DNA of 64,000 nt from Argyresthia goedartella (taxonomy: Eukaryota; Arthropoda; Insecta; Lepidoptera; Argyresthiidae): positions 32,428,703 to 32,492,702 of the forward strand of contig OX463822.1 of the NCBI GenBank assembly GCA_949825045.1, given 5' to 3'. Made by a program: the position numbers and the translations under genes. The notes below the pieces were generated by a model. It was given only the letters and a program-made list of their open reading frames with translations. It was not told where the DNA came from and searched no databases. The first letter of the stretch is position 1, and the number at the start of each line of letters is the position of its first letter. Of the stretch, positions 52,315 to 63,240 are shown piece by piece.

Positions 52315-52600
52315 TTAAAAAAAGTCCAGTCTTGGATGTTTACATGTTTGTGCCCTTTTTTTCTCCATTTCTAAGACCGTGTAATGAAAAAAAAGTCCAG
52401 GTCTTGGATGTTTACATGTTTGTGCCCTTCTTTGCTCCATCCCTAAGCCCGTGTAATTAAAAAATACTCCAGGTCTTGGATGTTTACATGTTTGTGCCCT
52501 TCTTTGCTCCATCCCTAACCCCTTGTGATGATAAAAAGTCCAGGTCTTGGATGTTTACATGTTTGTGCCCTTCTTTGCTCCATCTCTAACGACTCTCGCG
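52307..52600. repeat. 72-bp minisatellite, four units, derived from the SINE body
   Basis: tggatgtttacatgtttgtg starts at 52333, 52405, 52477 and 52548 (periods 72, 72, 71). The unit contains aaaagtccaggtcttggatg, which also occurs in the body of both SINEs. The first unit begins at ccgtgtga, overlapping the piggyBac stop codon. Confidence 0.92.
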
Positions 52601-52679
52601 CGCTGAACTTATATTGACGTTGACTAAGTAATCTGCATGATTTTATGGTCATTTTTTTTTTACTGACCTGAACTGATAT

Positions 52680-52772
52680 CGCTGTTTCTGGTTCCCACGA
52701 CACTACGACGTACGTCCTAGTGTGGGGCGAGAAGCAATGTATGTGCCTGTATGTAAATATTTGTTTTATTCG
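52680..52772 (+). mobile_element. SINE 3' body, headless
   Basis: gctgtttctggttcccacga, then cctagtgtggggcgagaagc and gtatgtaaatatttg match the 3' half of the SINE at 23089-23292. The tRNA-like head is absent. Confidence 0.75.
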
Positions 52773-52849
52773 GTGTATCTGTTCAAAAGTGCTTTATTGC
52801 GAAAGCTCTTAAAATACGTTATAATTTAATACATTATTCAAGAAATAAT

Positions 52850-53120
52850 AATATTATTATTATTATTATTCCCGTATGGGATAAGGTAGACTAAAACTGT
52901 AACGACGTAGGTACCTATGAGCAATATATAATTTAATAATATTGAATAATATTATGAAAACATAATATTATTATTATTTTCCTATAAGGTAGACTTAAAC
53001 TGTAAATTTAAAACCTATCTGCAATATTTAACTATAATATAAAATATTATGTACACATACATGTATGTATACAAAATATTATTATTATTATTTTTCCCGT
53101 ATGGGAAAAGGCGTGACTCC
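52850..53120. repeat. degenerate tandem repeats with (ATT)n
   Basis: attattattattcccgtatggg followed by aaggtagac and aaactgtaa occurs about three times (near 52860, 52970 and 53080). Confidence 0.7.
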
Positions 53121-53700
53121 GCGTGACATAACGTCACGTCGCTATGTTGTAATTATTTAAAAGAAAACGATACGTATATGACAGAAGTGTCTGTAATATA
53201 TTATGTGTAATAACTACAATGATAATATACTTATTTTCATATAAAAATATTGCATTTTATTGTCATCATTCTAATTTACAATTACAAAAACACAAACTGA
53301 GAAAAGCAATTTGAGTACAAGACACGCGCGGCTAAAGCCGATAGCAAGGGCGCCTCAGTGTGCGCTGCTCTTTTTTTTCAAGCGTGCGAAATTACGTTTT
53401 CGAGTTGGCTTTGAAATTTAACTTTGTTCCACCGATTTTACCTGATTTCCTAATTGATTAGTGATAATTAAAGCTAAGGAATTTTGCTTTAATTCTTTTA
53501 CAAAACATTTAACTACTCTCTTTCAAAAAAAAAGAAATAATCCTATTTGAATACTTTAGAGACGCATTAATCATACTACAGTACATTATTTACCTAACAA
53601 TTAATTGATAACAGTTACAAAAAACTCTCTGGCTAAGCAAAACTGTTGTTATTTTAGTCGTGTGATAAGTCTAAAGGGGTTAAATTAAGGTTTAAAGACG
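53121..53700. other. no gene seen
   Basis: AT-rich spacer between the tandem repeats and the RT half of the split non-LTR element. The sequence aggggttaa near 53680 resembles a piggyBac end, but no matching left end was found. Confidence 0.35.
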
Positions 53701-53704
53701 CAAG

Positions 53705-55960
53705 GTCAGCGCGACAAAAGTCGACATTTTGCGTTGCGCAGTCCTGACGCCAAAGCAGGCGGCGCTGCGCGCTGGAGTCGTTAATAGGCCTCCTTATCAC
53801 ACAAAGCCACTTAGAAGGTTATTAAATGAAAAAAGAAAGTACCACAAACTATGGAAGACATACGGAAATCCTTTAGATCGTGACAGTTTTAGGTGTCTAA
53901 GGAAAAGAGTTGATAAATTGGAACCTATATGCTATAGAAATTTTATAAACTCAACTGAAAATAAAATCACATCAAACCCGAAATTTTTCTGGTCTTACAT
54001 GAAATCAATCTACGCGAAGAGTGGTCTACCACAAATAATGTACTATAAAGGTATTTCAGCTTCAACTGGTTCTCAGATTTGTGACATGTTTAATGAACAT
54101 TTCCACTCTGTTTTTGAAAAACCTAGTAATAACATGATTGATTTGAACAATCTTCCGCCGGTACATAATACAGTTTTTGAGATGGATACAATATTTTTAA
54201 CTAAAGACCTTGTTCATAAATACCTTAAGTCTATTAACGTAAATAAAGGTGCCGGACCAGATTGCATTCATCCTGTTATTATTAACAAATGTGCGTCTGA
54301 GTTATCAATTCCAATCACTTTGCTTTTTGAAAAATCACTTCGCGAAGGTTGTGTTCCCTCTATTTGGAAACGTGCTCTAATTACACCGATACCTAAGGGA
54401 GATATCAGCTGTAACATTGAGAAATATCGGCCAATTTCTAAACTATGTCAATTTGGCAAAATTTTGGAGAAGATTGTTACTGACCAATTGTCTGCCGATG
54501 TACGCCGTCATGTTACTGTTCATCAACACGGTTTTCTTAAAGGTCGAAGTGTTGAAACAAATCTCTTATATATAGAGAAATTATACTTGAAGCCTTGGAC
54601 AACGATTATCAAGTGGATGCCGTGTATACTGATTTTGCTAAAGCATTCGATAAAATTTGTCATGAACGCTTGCTGTTGAAACTTTGGCAGATGAGTATAC
54701 ACGGGGATCTATTTCGATGGATAAAATCCTACATCGAAAATCGATCGCAGGCTGTAGCAGTAGGTGGGTACACTTCAAATCTCAAACCCATCACTTCGGG
54801 TGTCCCTCAAGGGTCACATTGAGGACCTTTGTTGTTTGTTTTTTACCTAAACGACGTCACAGAAATTACAAACAGCTCTAGTTTTCTCTTATATGCCGAC
54901 GATACAAAAATATTCAGGGTTATCCGAAGTGTGGGAGATTGTGATGTCCTGCAAAATGGCATTAATAATTTCGAATCTTTCTGTAATTCAAACAACTTAT
55001 TTTTAAATCCAGATAAGATTACAAAGCGTAATAAGTTTCAGTAGAAAAATACAAACCATTAATTATAAATATGAACTTTGTCAAAGAGAATTAGCCCGCG
55101 TAGATCAAATTCGTGATCTAGGCGCAATAATGGATTCCAAGCTCACTTTCGTACCTCATGTGAACCACATTATAAATAAAGCTCTTAAACAACTTGGTTT
55201 TATACTCCGCGTAGGAAAGCCCTTCAAAAAAGCCTTAACTTACAAGGTACTATTTAATAGTTATGTTCGCAGTCATCTCGAGTTCGCCAGTGCTGTTTGG
55301 AACCCATTTTATAACATTCATATAGACGGGATAGAAAGGGTGCAGAAAAAATTTATTCGAGCCCTTGAATATCGTACTGGAGGAAACATATATTCGGATT
55401 ATGTGACGTCCTTGAAAAAGGCAAAAATGTACTCATTAAGTTGTCGTCGTGACTGTATTGATATATCAATAATTTTTAAAATAATTAATAATATAATCGA
55501 TTCCCCCCCATTGTTACATTTATTGTCGTTTAGAGTGCCTCGTCGTCGTGAGCGTAGTTGTAGAAGCAAGCCTCTCTTTGTTATACCCCGTAGTCGCACA
55601 AATTACGCTGGAAATAGTTTCATAAGACGTGCTTGCAGGTTGTACAATGATAAGTTAGTAAATATAGATATATTTAGTGAATCACTTAAACGCTTCAAAA
55701 GTTTAACTTTGGAGTGTCTTTCAAATTGTTCTGAAAATCAAACTGAACATGTATGAAATTTTTAACTTTCTTTTTATGTATCATGCTTTTTATGTTGCTT
55801 CTTCATTATTATTATTTCTTTGATATTTAAACTATTACAAAAGATGTTTTTACTAAATTAGGAAACTGTAGGTCTATGTTTTATAAAGAGTTTATGTATT
55901 GTATACAAATATGTAAGACTGTTTGTTTCTGAATAAATAAAATAAAAAAAATAAAAATCA
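53705..55960 (+). mobile_element. non-LTR retrotransposon, RT half with A-rich tail
   Basis: RT coding sequence, a 3' UTR and an AATAAA-rich tail at about 55930-55960. It is the 3' half of an element whose endonuclease half may be 47770-48330. Confidence 0.78.
53729..55756 (+). pseudogene. reverse transcriptase, broken by frameshifts and one stop
   Basis: 53780-54590: LLNEKRKYHKLWKTYGNP, INVNKGAGPDCIHP, EKYRPISKLCQFGKILE, QHGFLKGRSVETNL. After a shift near 54595: YTDFAKAFDKICHE and GVPQGSH, then TGA at 54820-54822 followed in frame by GPLLFVFYLNDVTE and LLYADDTKIF. After another shift near 55045: IMDSKLTFVPHVNHI, FASAVWNP and RTNYAGNSF. Blocks are intact, so only a few point changes inactivate it. 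It is closely related to the RT at 38728-40446. Confidence 0.85.
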
Positions 55961-55964
55961 TAAC

Positions 55965-56100
55965 AGTGGTCCGAACCATAAAGAGACGCTTTATTTGTCC
56001 CAAACCTTTTGTAAGAACGAGATTTGTCCATACATACAAAGCCCATCGACTTAACACCAAATTCTTGTCTGAAGTTGTCCTCTGTAGCAACCATGAGATC
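55965..56100 (-). other. possible gene fragment of unknown identity
   Basis: The minus-strand frame from ATG 56094 reads VATEDNFRQEFGVKSMGFV and FGTNKASLYGSDHCY, not low-complexity and unlike the surrounding elements. It ends where the A-rich tail of the neighbouring retrotransposon begins. I do not recognise it. It could be an exon of a host gene or part of a transposon. Confidence 0.25.
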
Positions 56101-56354
56101 AAAAGAAAATATATATAACTCGCTTTATAACCTCAACTATGACGAAACAGAAAACGTTTTGTCGATAACTGAATAAAAAGTACCATTAGTCATCCACTAG
56201 TTAGTAGTAACTGAATGTTCTCGGTTGTTATATTATATGGAATTCACATAATTTTAATCTTGGCTTAATATTACAATATAATATAATAATAAACAATATA
56301 TCAGTATGTACATTAAAACTAAAATAATAAGTATTTATTAATTTATTATAATAA

Positions 56355-56688
56355 ATAACAATCAAATCAAATCAAATAATTTATTTGTCAAACATAGGTA
56401 AAATATGTTGGAACAGTAGGTATAGTTCTCTATGTTTCGCCGTAGGGCACACACATGTTTAGTATGTAAAAGTACAGTACATGCAACTTAACTTAACATA
56501 ACATTTTCTATGAGTAATTAATTAGTATATTGTATATTGACATTATAATTCTACATATATTCATTATTATTATTATATCGTTGGGTCATTCATGAATTCA
56601 TTTAACGTATAATATGCCTTCTTCATAAGTAACTTTCTTAATTCCCTCCTAAATAGTGTTATATTTCTCCTCCCGCTTCCGCTCGACG
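56355..56688 (-). mobile_element. 3' end of a minus-strand non-LTR element
   Basis: On the minus strand, a C-terminal ORF2 remnant (RRNITLFRRELRKLLMKKAY, then LNEFMNDPTI and stop near 56595) is followed by a 3' UTR and a (TTTGA)n tail at 56355-56375, the same tail repeat as the element at 1315-2562. Confidence 0.7.
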
Positions 56689-57533
56689 CGGAACCGGATA
56701 GACGCGCGCGCGCAGTGATTAAAAACACCGTTTATTATTATCGATCGAGTAACCTACAAAAATGGTGAAGTGCTATGAATCGGGCAATCGGGTCGTCAAC
56801 ACCAAGAGTACAGGAATTCAATGCAGCAAATGTAACAAATGGATACACGCTGCTTGTGCTTCTATTACACCAGAGCAGCTGAATAAATTGTACGCGACAG
56901 AGTCGGTTGACTGGAAATGTCGAGTTTGTGCAGGTACATTGAAGAAGCCAAAGCGTCTGTCTTGCATTATGCCGGACCCAGAAGACGATGACAATACTGA
57001 CGCAGAGCAATTACCCAACAGCGAAGACCAAGGGATGGATTACCAAACCATGATGACACGTATGCTACGTGAAGTTCGTCAGGTAATACGCGATGAACTC
57101 GCAACGACGATGCAATTCTATTCAAACAAAATAGATGACTATGAAATCAAAGTCAACGGCTACGTAGAAAACATCAAAACTGTAGAGAGACATTGCACTG
57201 ACCTCCAAAATCAGTACAATAACTTGGTGTTGAGGAACAATATATTAGAACAAAAAGTGAATGCTAATGAACAAAGAAACATCATGAACAACCTTGAAAT
57301 ATGTGGTGTACAGGAGCAAAAGAATGAGAATATTAAAGCAATTGTCCAAAACATCAGTGACACTATCAAACAGCCAATACAAGAAGTAGACAAGGCATAT
57401 AGGAAGAAAATGAAAAATAAAACGGGCACTAACAAGGATACAGCTGCGGATGTTATAATTGTATCATTGAAAGAAGTTTACCGAGACAAGTGGCTGGGAA
57501 GGACTTTAGCGGATGACCTACTTTTGTTGACCC

Positions 57534-57765
57534 TGACGGGGGGAGGGGGGGATGGTGGAGGGGGGTAGATGCCCCCCCTACTACTCCCCCCCCGCGGAAA
57601 TGCCTAGTTTCTGAGATATGATTATTTAAAGTTTTGAGGTTATGTTGTTAAATTAAAACAAAATTTAGACTGACCTTGATCTTTGAGTGGGGGGAGGGGG
57701 AAGGGGGTAGATGCCCCCCCCCCCCCCCCCCCTACTACTCCCCCCCGCGCGGAAATGCCTAGTTG
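57534..57765. repeat. G-run/C-run block, duplicated
   Basis: gggggaggggg...tagatgcccccc...ctactactcccccc, then cgcggaaatgcctagtt, occurs at about 57536-57608 and 57690-57764, with a run of about 20 C at 57713-57731. Such runs are prone to assembly errors. Confidence 0.9.
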
Positions 57766-57847
57766 CTTTCTTCGAAAGGGTCATGTTTCTGCCTTGACAT
57801 CTTTCTCCTCCACAAATGCTCCATAATGCTATCATCAAAATTTACAT

Positions 57848-58232
57848 GAAAAGTAGCCACAATAACCTACTCTAGCCAATCGTTTTTGTTTGCATACGCT
57901 GCGCTCCGCTCCGCTCCGCTCCGGTTTAGCTTCTTCAACGTTCTAACATAACCTATAACCCGATTGAAAAGTAGCCACAATAACCTACTCTAGCCAATCG
58001 TTTTTGTTTGCATACGCTCCGCTCCGGTTTAGCTTCTTCAACGTTCTAACATAACCTATAACCCGATTGAAAAGTAGCCACAATAACCAACTCTAGCCAA
58101 TCGTTTTTGTTTGCATACGCTCCGCTCCGCTCCGCTCCGGTTTATCTTCTTCAACGTTCTAACATAACCTATAACCCGATTGAAAAGTAGCCACAATAAC
58201 CTACTCTAGCCAGTTGTTTTTGCTTGTAAATA
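57848..58232. repeat. 103-118 bp minisatellite with internal CGCTC repeat
   Basis: Units start (gaaaagtagccac) at 57848, 57966, 58069 and 58182. Unit lengths 118, 103 and 113 differ by multiples of 5, explained by the number of internal 5-bp cgctc units. Confidence 0.92.
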
Positions 58233-61200
58233 TCGAGAGAACAAGAAAATAGAACATTCGCGAAACTACTAGAAAAGGGACTACTACTTTGCCGCCCAAC
58301 CAAAAACGCGGCAAAACGCCCCAACAAAATGCGTTCCGTTTTAAACATAAATGATTACCTTTTTATTATCAAAAGTGATATTTTACGAAAGAAATACTAA
58401 ATTAACTTTGATTGACGTAAAATAAATAAACAAACATAAATTGCAAGTTAAATGAACGTTTTTATTAAAATAGGTATCATTAAAAAAAGATTCCACATTT
58501 CCTCCTTTTTTTTGAGAATTCTCATCTTTTCAAATATGCGTACAACGAAATGTAGGTAATGTATTTTGACCACAGACAAGATTTAAACATATTATTTGCG
58601 TTGCGTTACATCATTTTACAAAGTATTTTCAGATTTTCAAAAAATCATATCTTAAAAACTATTGAATTCCGCACCCTGAAACTTTCAGGAAGATGATCAA
58701 ACGACCCCAACATGATGCTAAAAAAGTTTGGACGCCCCAGTGAGTAGGTCATCCGCTAAAGGTGAGCCAGTGGCTGCAAGCAGCGAAGGAGTGGAATACT
58801 GGCAAACAAAAACATGAACAAATATATATCCGTGAATCTCTTACGCCGAGCAACTCATACCAACTGTGGAAGGCTAAACAAGAACTAAAATTCACCAAAC
58901 TATACAAATACGTATGGTACAAAGGCGGATCAATTCTGGCAAGAAGAGAAGAGAATGACAAGGCTAACCTGATAAGATCTGAAGAGGATATAGAAAGACT
59001 TGCACGCGAAAGCAACAAGAACCAAGGATGAATAAAGCAACGTATAACCCGACAAAATAACTAACGGAAACAGAGGGCAGCCTAAAGACAATATCCGAAG
59101 ATAAATCATAACACATGGAATGAATTCACCGATGAGATTCCCTTTCATCACAACACAATGACTGTCCTACACATCAATATAAGATCCATGATCATCAACT
59201 TCAATCAGCTAGAACACATCATAATTAACAGCTCGCGGCTCGTACAGGTCGTGGTAATATGTGAAGCAAATATTTCAGACGCAAACACATGTATGTTTGA
59301 ATTCTAAGACTACACCATGTACTCGGAATTAAGAAACGCCAAGACAGGAGGGGGATAATAATATATATACATAAAAGTGTTATATTTACGAGGCATTCGG
59401 TACTTACATGTAACTTTGAGTGTATCCTGGGTGAATTAGAGTTAAGTAATAATAGTGTCATAGGATTGTGTGCAGTGTAAAGACCACCTAGTTTAAATAA
59501 ATGTCAATTCATAACGGAGCTATCCAATGTCCTAAGTATGTACCCAACCAATAAAAGCTATGTTTTAATAGGGGACGTCAATATCGATTTAAAAATACAA
59601 AATCCCACTGTAAATAACTATCTTAACAGATTATATGGATTAAGGTTCGAGTGCGGTATCAGTCAATATACGCGGATTGAAAAGAAATTGGATAAAATCA
59701 CGAAATCATGTATAGATCATATTTTTATGCGAGACGCGGATAGATATGAGAACAGATACGTGCGAGCAGCTGTGATAAACAATACCCTCGCCGACCACTT
59801 CATAACTAGCCTGTCAATTGTAAATAACCAAAAAAAAACAACAACCAATACAAATACACGTACAGATTAGATAACAAGAAAGTACTAAAAGACTTACACG
59901 AAACTGACTGGAACCAAGCTCTAACATTTCACAATCCTAATGATATCTCTAACTTTATATCTGATAAATTCACAAATGTATACGACAAAAATAGACTCAA
60001 AATTAAGATAAATATAAGTAAAAGAAAACAATGCCCATAGAACAGTAAAAGTAAAACAGAGATGTGTGCAAAAAGAGATGAATTATTCTCAATATGGAAG
60101 ATGGATGAAAATAACCTAGATAATAGATTATTATATAATAGATACAGGAATAAAACTAGTAAACATATAAATAAAATAAAAAATGAATATACCAAAAACA
60201 TAATTTGTGAAAATTTTAATAACCCAAAAAAGATGTGGGAATTTATAAATAAACTGTGTGGAAGAATTGTGAAATCAGTAGACGAGGAATAACAAAAGCT
60301 TTTAAAAATTGTGAAATAGATGACTTAACAAATAAATTTGCAGACGAATTTCAAAATAATGTTAGTAAAATATGAAGCCAATGTAACATACCCTTATTAA
60401 ATAAAGATACATATGAAAATATACCTAATACGTGTATGAGGCTTAAAAAGGTGAGTGACAGGGTGGTGCACGTGATAATCAAACATTTGAATGGTAAAAA
60501 AAGGCGGGCGCCGATGGAATAAGGGCGTCGGACATAAAATGTATAAACGAAAAAATAGCCCCGGTAATAACCCACTGAATTAACACATGCATCTCCACAT
60601 CACAGTACCCGGAAGATCTCAAACTAGGAATCATAAGACCGGTATATAAAAAGGGTAGCCATCAGGATATTAATAATTATAGGCCAATAACTATATTATC
60701 GTGTATAGATAAAATAATAGAAAAATACTTTGGTCACGAGCTATATAAATACCTAACACAGAATAATGTCATACATGAGAATCAATATGGATTCCAGCAG
60801 AAGAAAAATACTTGTCATTTACTCAGTAAATTCACCAGCGAAGTAAATGGTTACCTACACAATAAACAACATGTTTTGGCTATTTTTGTGGATTTCAGTA
60901 AGGCCTTTGAAACATTAAATTACTCAACGCTGTACCGAAAATTACAGCAGGCTGGTATACAGGGTCCGTTGCTCGGATGGTTCAGGGAAAACTACGAGGG
61001 CCGGTCCACCTCGGTGAGCATAGCCGGAAAACGGAGCAAGCAAATACCAACCGAGGTGGGCTCGGCACAGGGGTCAATCCTTGCACCGACCGAGTACCTA
61101 ATATACGTTAACGTGTAGTGTTATGCTACTTACAAGCCATTTTCCAGTCTGCTTTGATGGTCTGCATTTATCTCGCAGCTGGATATTTCGTATCACCTTT

Positions 61201-61707
61201 ATTTGCATAGGACCCTGTAACGTTTTAAACCATAAGAACACAATAACAAATCATTTTCACTTCGTATTTTCACATTATCAGCACTGTTAAATCGATATCG
61301 AAGGGGTTTACCTTTGGTGACCTTGTATTTGGCTTTCTCCGAAACTCTGCAATCTAGGGCTTCATGCGCGCTGGTGCGCTACCTTTTTATGTATCTGTAA
61401 CTGTTCCAATTTTCATTGATATCTTGTTGTTTTCTCTATTACGAGCCTGAAACCAAAATCTGACATATTTTGATGTCGTTGTTTATCTGGTTGTCATGGC
61501 AATGTCCATTCAAACTCATTAGCGGTCTGATATGTTTACTTCAATACTTTTACAAAAATACTTTTTCCCTCTTGGCCATTCACAAAAATTGCTTTTAATT
61601 TAAATAATTTTTAGAACTCTCCAAAAAGGGTATAAGAGCGGAACATTTCTGAAATTCGGGAGTCTCACTTCAGCTCTTGAAGAAGAAGCATCACCTAAAG
61701 GCCTTAT

Positions 61708-61733
61708 CCCGGGGCCGCACTGCCCCGGGATCC
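61708..61733. repeat. GC-rich perfect hairpin in the LTR
   Basis: atcccggggc and gccccgggat pair around the loop cgcact. Confidence 0.85.
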
Positions 61734-61757
61734 TGCGAGCCTCTGTTGAGTCGCTGA

Positions 61758-61920
61758 CGATCTGCTGCTGCTGCCTTACTGCCGTCTCCAACCACCTATA
61801 CGGCTTGCTGCTGCTGCCTTACTGCCGTCTCCAACTACCTATATCCTGACGTGCTACCGTCTCCAACCATCTATACCCCGTCGTGCTGCCGTCTCCAACC
61901 ACCTACATCTTGACGTGCTG
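61758..61920. repeat. tandem repeat 'ctgccgtctccaaccacctat' in the LTR
   Basis: tgctgctgccttactgccgt followed by ctccaac(c/t)acctatac recurs about four times with variants such as gacgtgctaccgtctcc. Confidence 0.85.
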
Positions 61921-62892
61921 CTGCCTTCAAGCCACCTCCTACACCACATCCGGATCACCAACTACGCCACTACTCCAGGCTCCGGGCACCACCGCCGAGT
62001 GCTCCGTGTTCTGCCCTCCTACTCTCAGTGTCCTTCACTCCCCTTTTTATATCAATACCTGTATCTTTTAAAAAACCTGTGTCACCTCATTCATCCTCAT
62101 CCTCCTATCATTTTTTTAAAATTAGTCATTGTAAAATAAACATAATAAACTGTCATTTCTAAATTTTATCCTGGTTGTTGTTTCTTGTTAGGTTCTGGTT
62201 AGGTTCTTGTCGCTACACGACAAACGATATGTGTAACATCTTTAATGGAGGGTCGGTATACCAATTTGCAGATGATACTTGCCTACTGTATGCACATAAA
62301 GATATTGAGGAAGCGCAAAATAGACTACAGATAAATTATGATATGCTATGTAAATGGGCTCACGATGTTGGGTTAGTTATCAACGAACAAAAAACTAAAC
62401 TCATACACATTCATTCCCCATATCTAAAGTCAACAACAATACCCAGGATCGTGGCCCACGGGCACCAATGTATGCATCAAAACATAATTTGTAACGGTAC
62501 ATGTACCAATCTGGAACTAGTCGACCAACATACGTACCTAGGCATGATAATAGACAGTAACTTCAATTGGGGACCCCACATCGAACTTATATGTAAGCGG
62601 CTAAGGGCTATAATGGGAAAACTAGTTATACTAAAATATAAAATTCCTTACAACATACTAAGATTGTTATATTTATCATTGGCTGACTCTGTAATAAGTT
62701 ATGGACTAAGTAGGTATGGTAGGACATATAAAACATACATAGATAACATATATAAACTACAATTAAGTATTCTAAAAAAAATCAAAGATAAAAATTCAAT
62801 ACAAAGACGACAGCACAGCAATATTCGAATACTGTAATAGTCTCAATATCTATAATAAAACTAAGTTCCTAATAATGTGTGAAGAAAAAGAA

Positions 62893-63240
62893 AATGTAAT
62901 GGGGTTGGCCGGTGAAAGCTAATCATAGGTGGCGCCACGTGCATTTGGTTCCTTTATCCAGTTGCCACTTTCAACGATCGATCAATTTCTGGAACTTTTT
63001 CTGTGATAATTGGTTATCGGAATTTATTTACTACACAACATAAGTAAATTTTCCGTGTATATGATATAATGTCATGTAATTACTACTATACAACTTAATT
63101 TTGTATTTTTGGCAGCGGGTTTTTACAATACATGACTGGCGATTGAACACACTGTACTGGTAACACAGAAGCGTGACTTTGACTTTAGGGGAACCAACCG
63201 ATACTAGCGCCACTTTGACAGTTGCCAACCCCATTAATGT
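62893..63240. mobile_element. 338-bp MITE with 5-bp target duplication
   Basis: The element 62898-63235 begins AATGGGGTTGGC and ends GCCAACCCCATT, flanked by aatgt at 62893-62897 and 63236-63240. Removing it rejoins EEKEN to VKRRARP in the host ORF2. The palindromic ends allow 4-7 bp readings of the duplication. Confidence 0.82.

Larger units (their letters stand above)
57489..58776. mobile_element. 1272-bp non-autonomous DNA element with 8-bp target duplication
   Basis: Target duplication agtggctg at 57489-57496 and 58769-58776. Element 57497-58768. Ends are ggaaggactttagcggatga and, inverted, ggctcacctttagcggatga; a 19-bp stretch is exactly inverted (57504-57522 versus 58743-58761). It contains G/C homopolymer blocks, a duplicated block and a 118-bp minisatellite, and has no coding capacity. 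The 8-bp duplication is compatible with several superfamilies; the ends do not look like typical hAT. Confidence 0.88.
56762..59031 (+). pseudogene. ORF1: PHD-like finger, coiled coil, FP-like domain; split by an insertion
   Basis: From ATG 56762: a Cys/His finger (CYESGNRV...IQCSKCNKWIHAACA...WKCRVC, residues about 4-58), an acidic linker, a coiled coil (about 90-165, NIKTVERHCTDLQNQYNNLV), then an FP-like nucleic-acid-binding domain starting NNLEICGVQEQ. Coding stops making sense after KEVYRDKWL, at 57496, where a 1272-bp element sits. It resumes at 58777 (QAAKEWNTGKQKHEQIYI, later YKYVWYKGGSILARREE) and ends at TGA 59029-59031. Removing the insertion and one 8-bp duplication joins W-L to Q-A-A-K in frame. 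In the family ORF1 binds the element RNA. Confidence 0.85.
61110..62226. mobile_element. solo LTR, 1109 bp, 4-bp target duplication
   Basis: The element 61114-62222 starts TGTAGTG and ends CACGACA (TGT...ACA), flanked by aacg at 61110-61113 and 62223-62226. A TATA-like tataagagcgg is near 61631 and AATAAA near 62144, as expected for promoter and polyadenylation signals inside an LTR. A GC-rich perfect hairpin and a 35-40 bp tandem repeat lie in between. There is no internal coding region, so it is the product of LTR-LTR recombination. The sense strand appears to be plus. Confidence 0.85.

Noticed and set aside
53676..53690. Right end of a piggyBac transposon (aggggttaa)
   Set aside because: No matching ttaacccc end on the left of the gene; too short to trust.
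57529..57568. Gly-rich C-terminus of ORF1
   Set aside because: Translation of a G-run inside the inserted element. The true ORF1 continues at 58777.
61600..62139. Open frames of 60-75 residues in the LTR
   Set aside because: Products of the CTG/CCA-rich tandem repeat.
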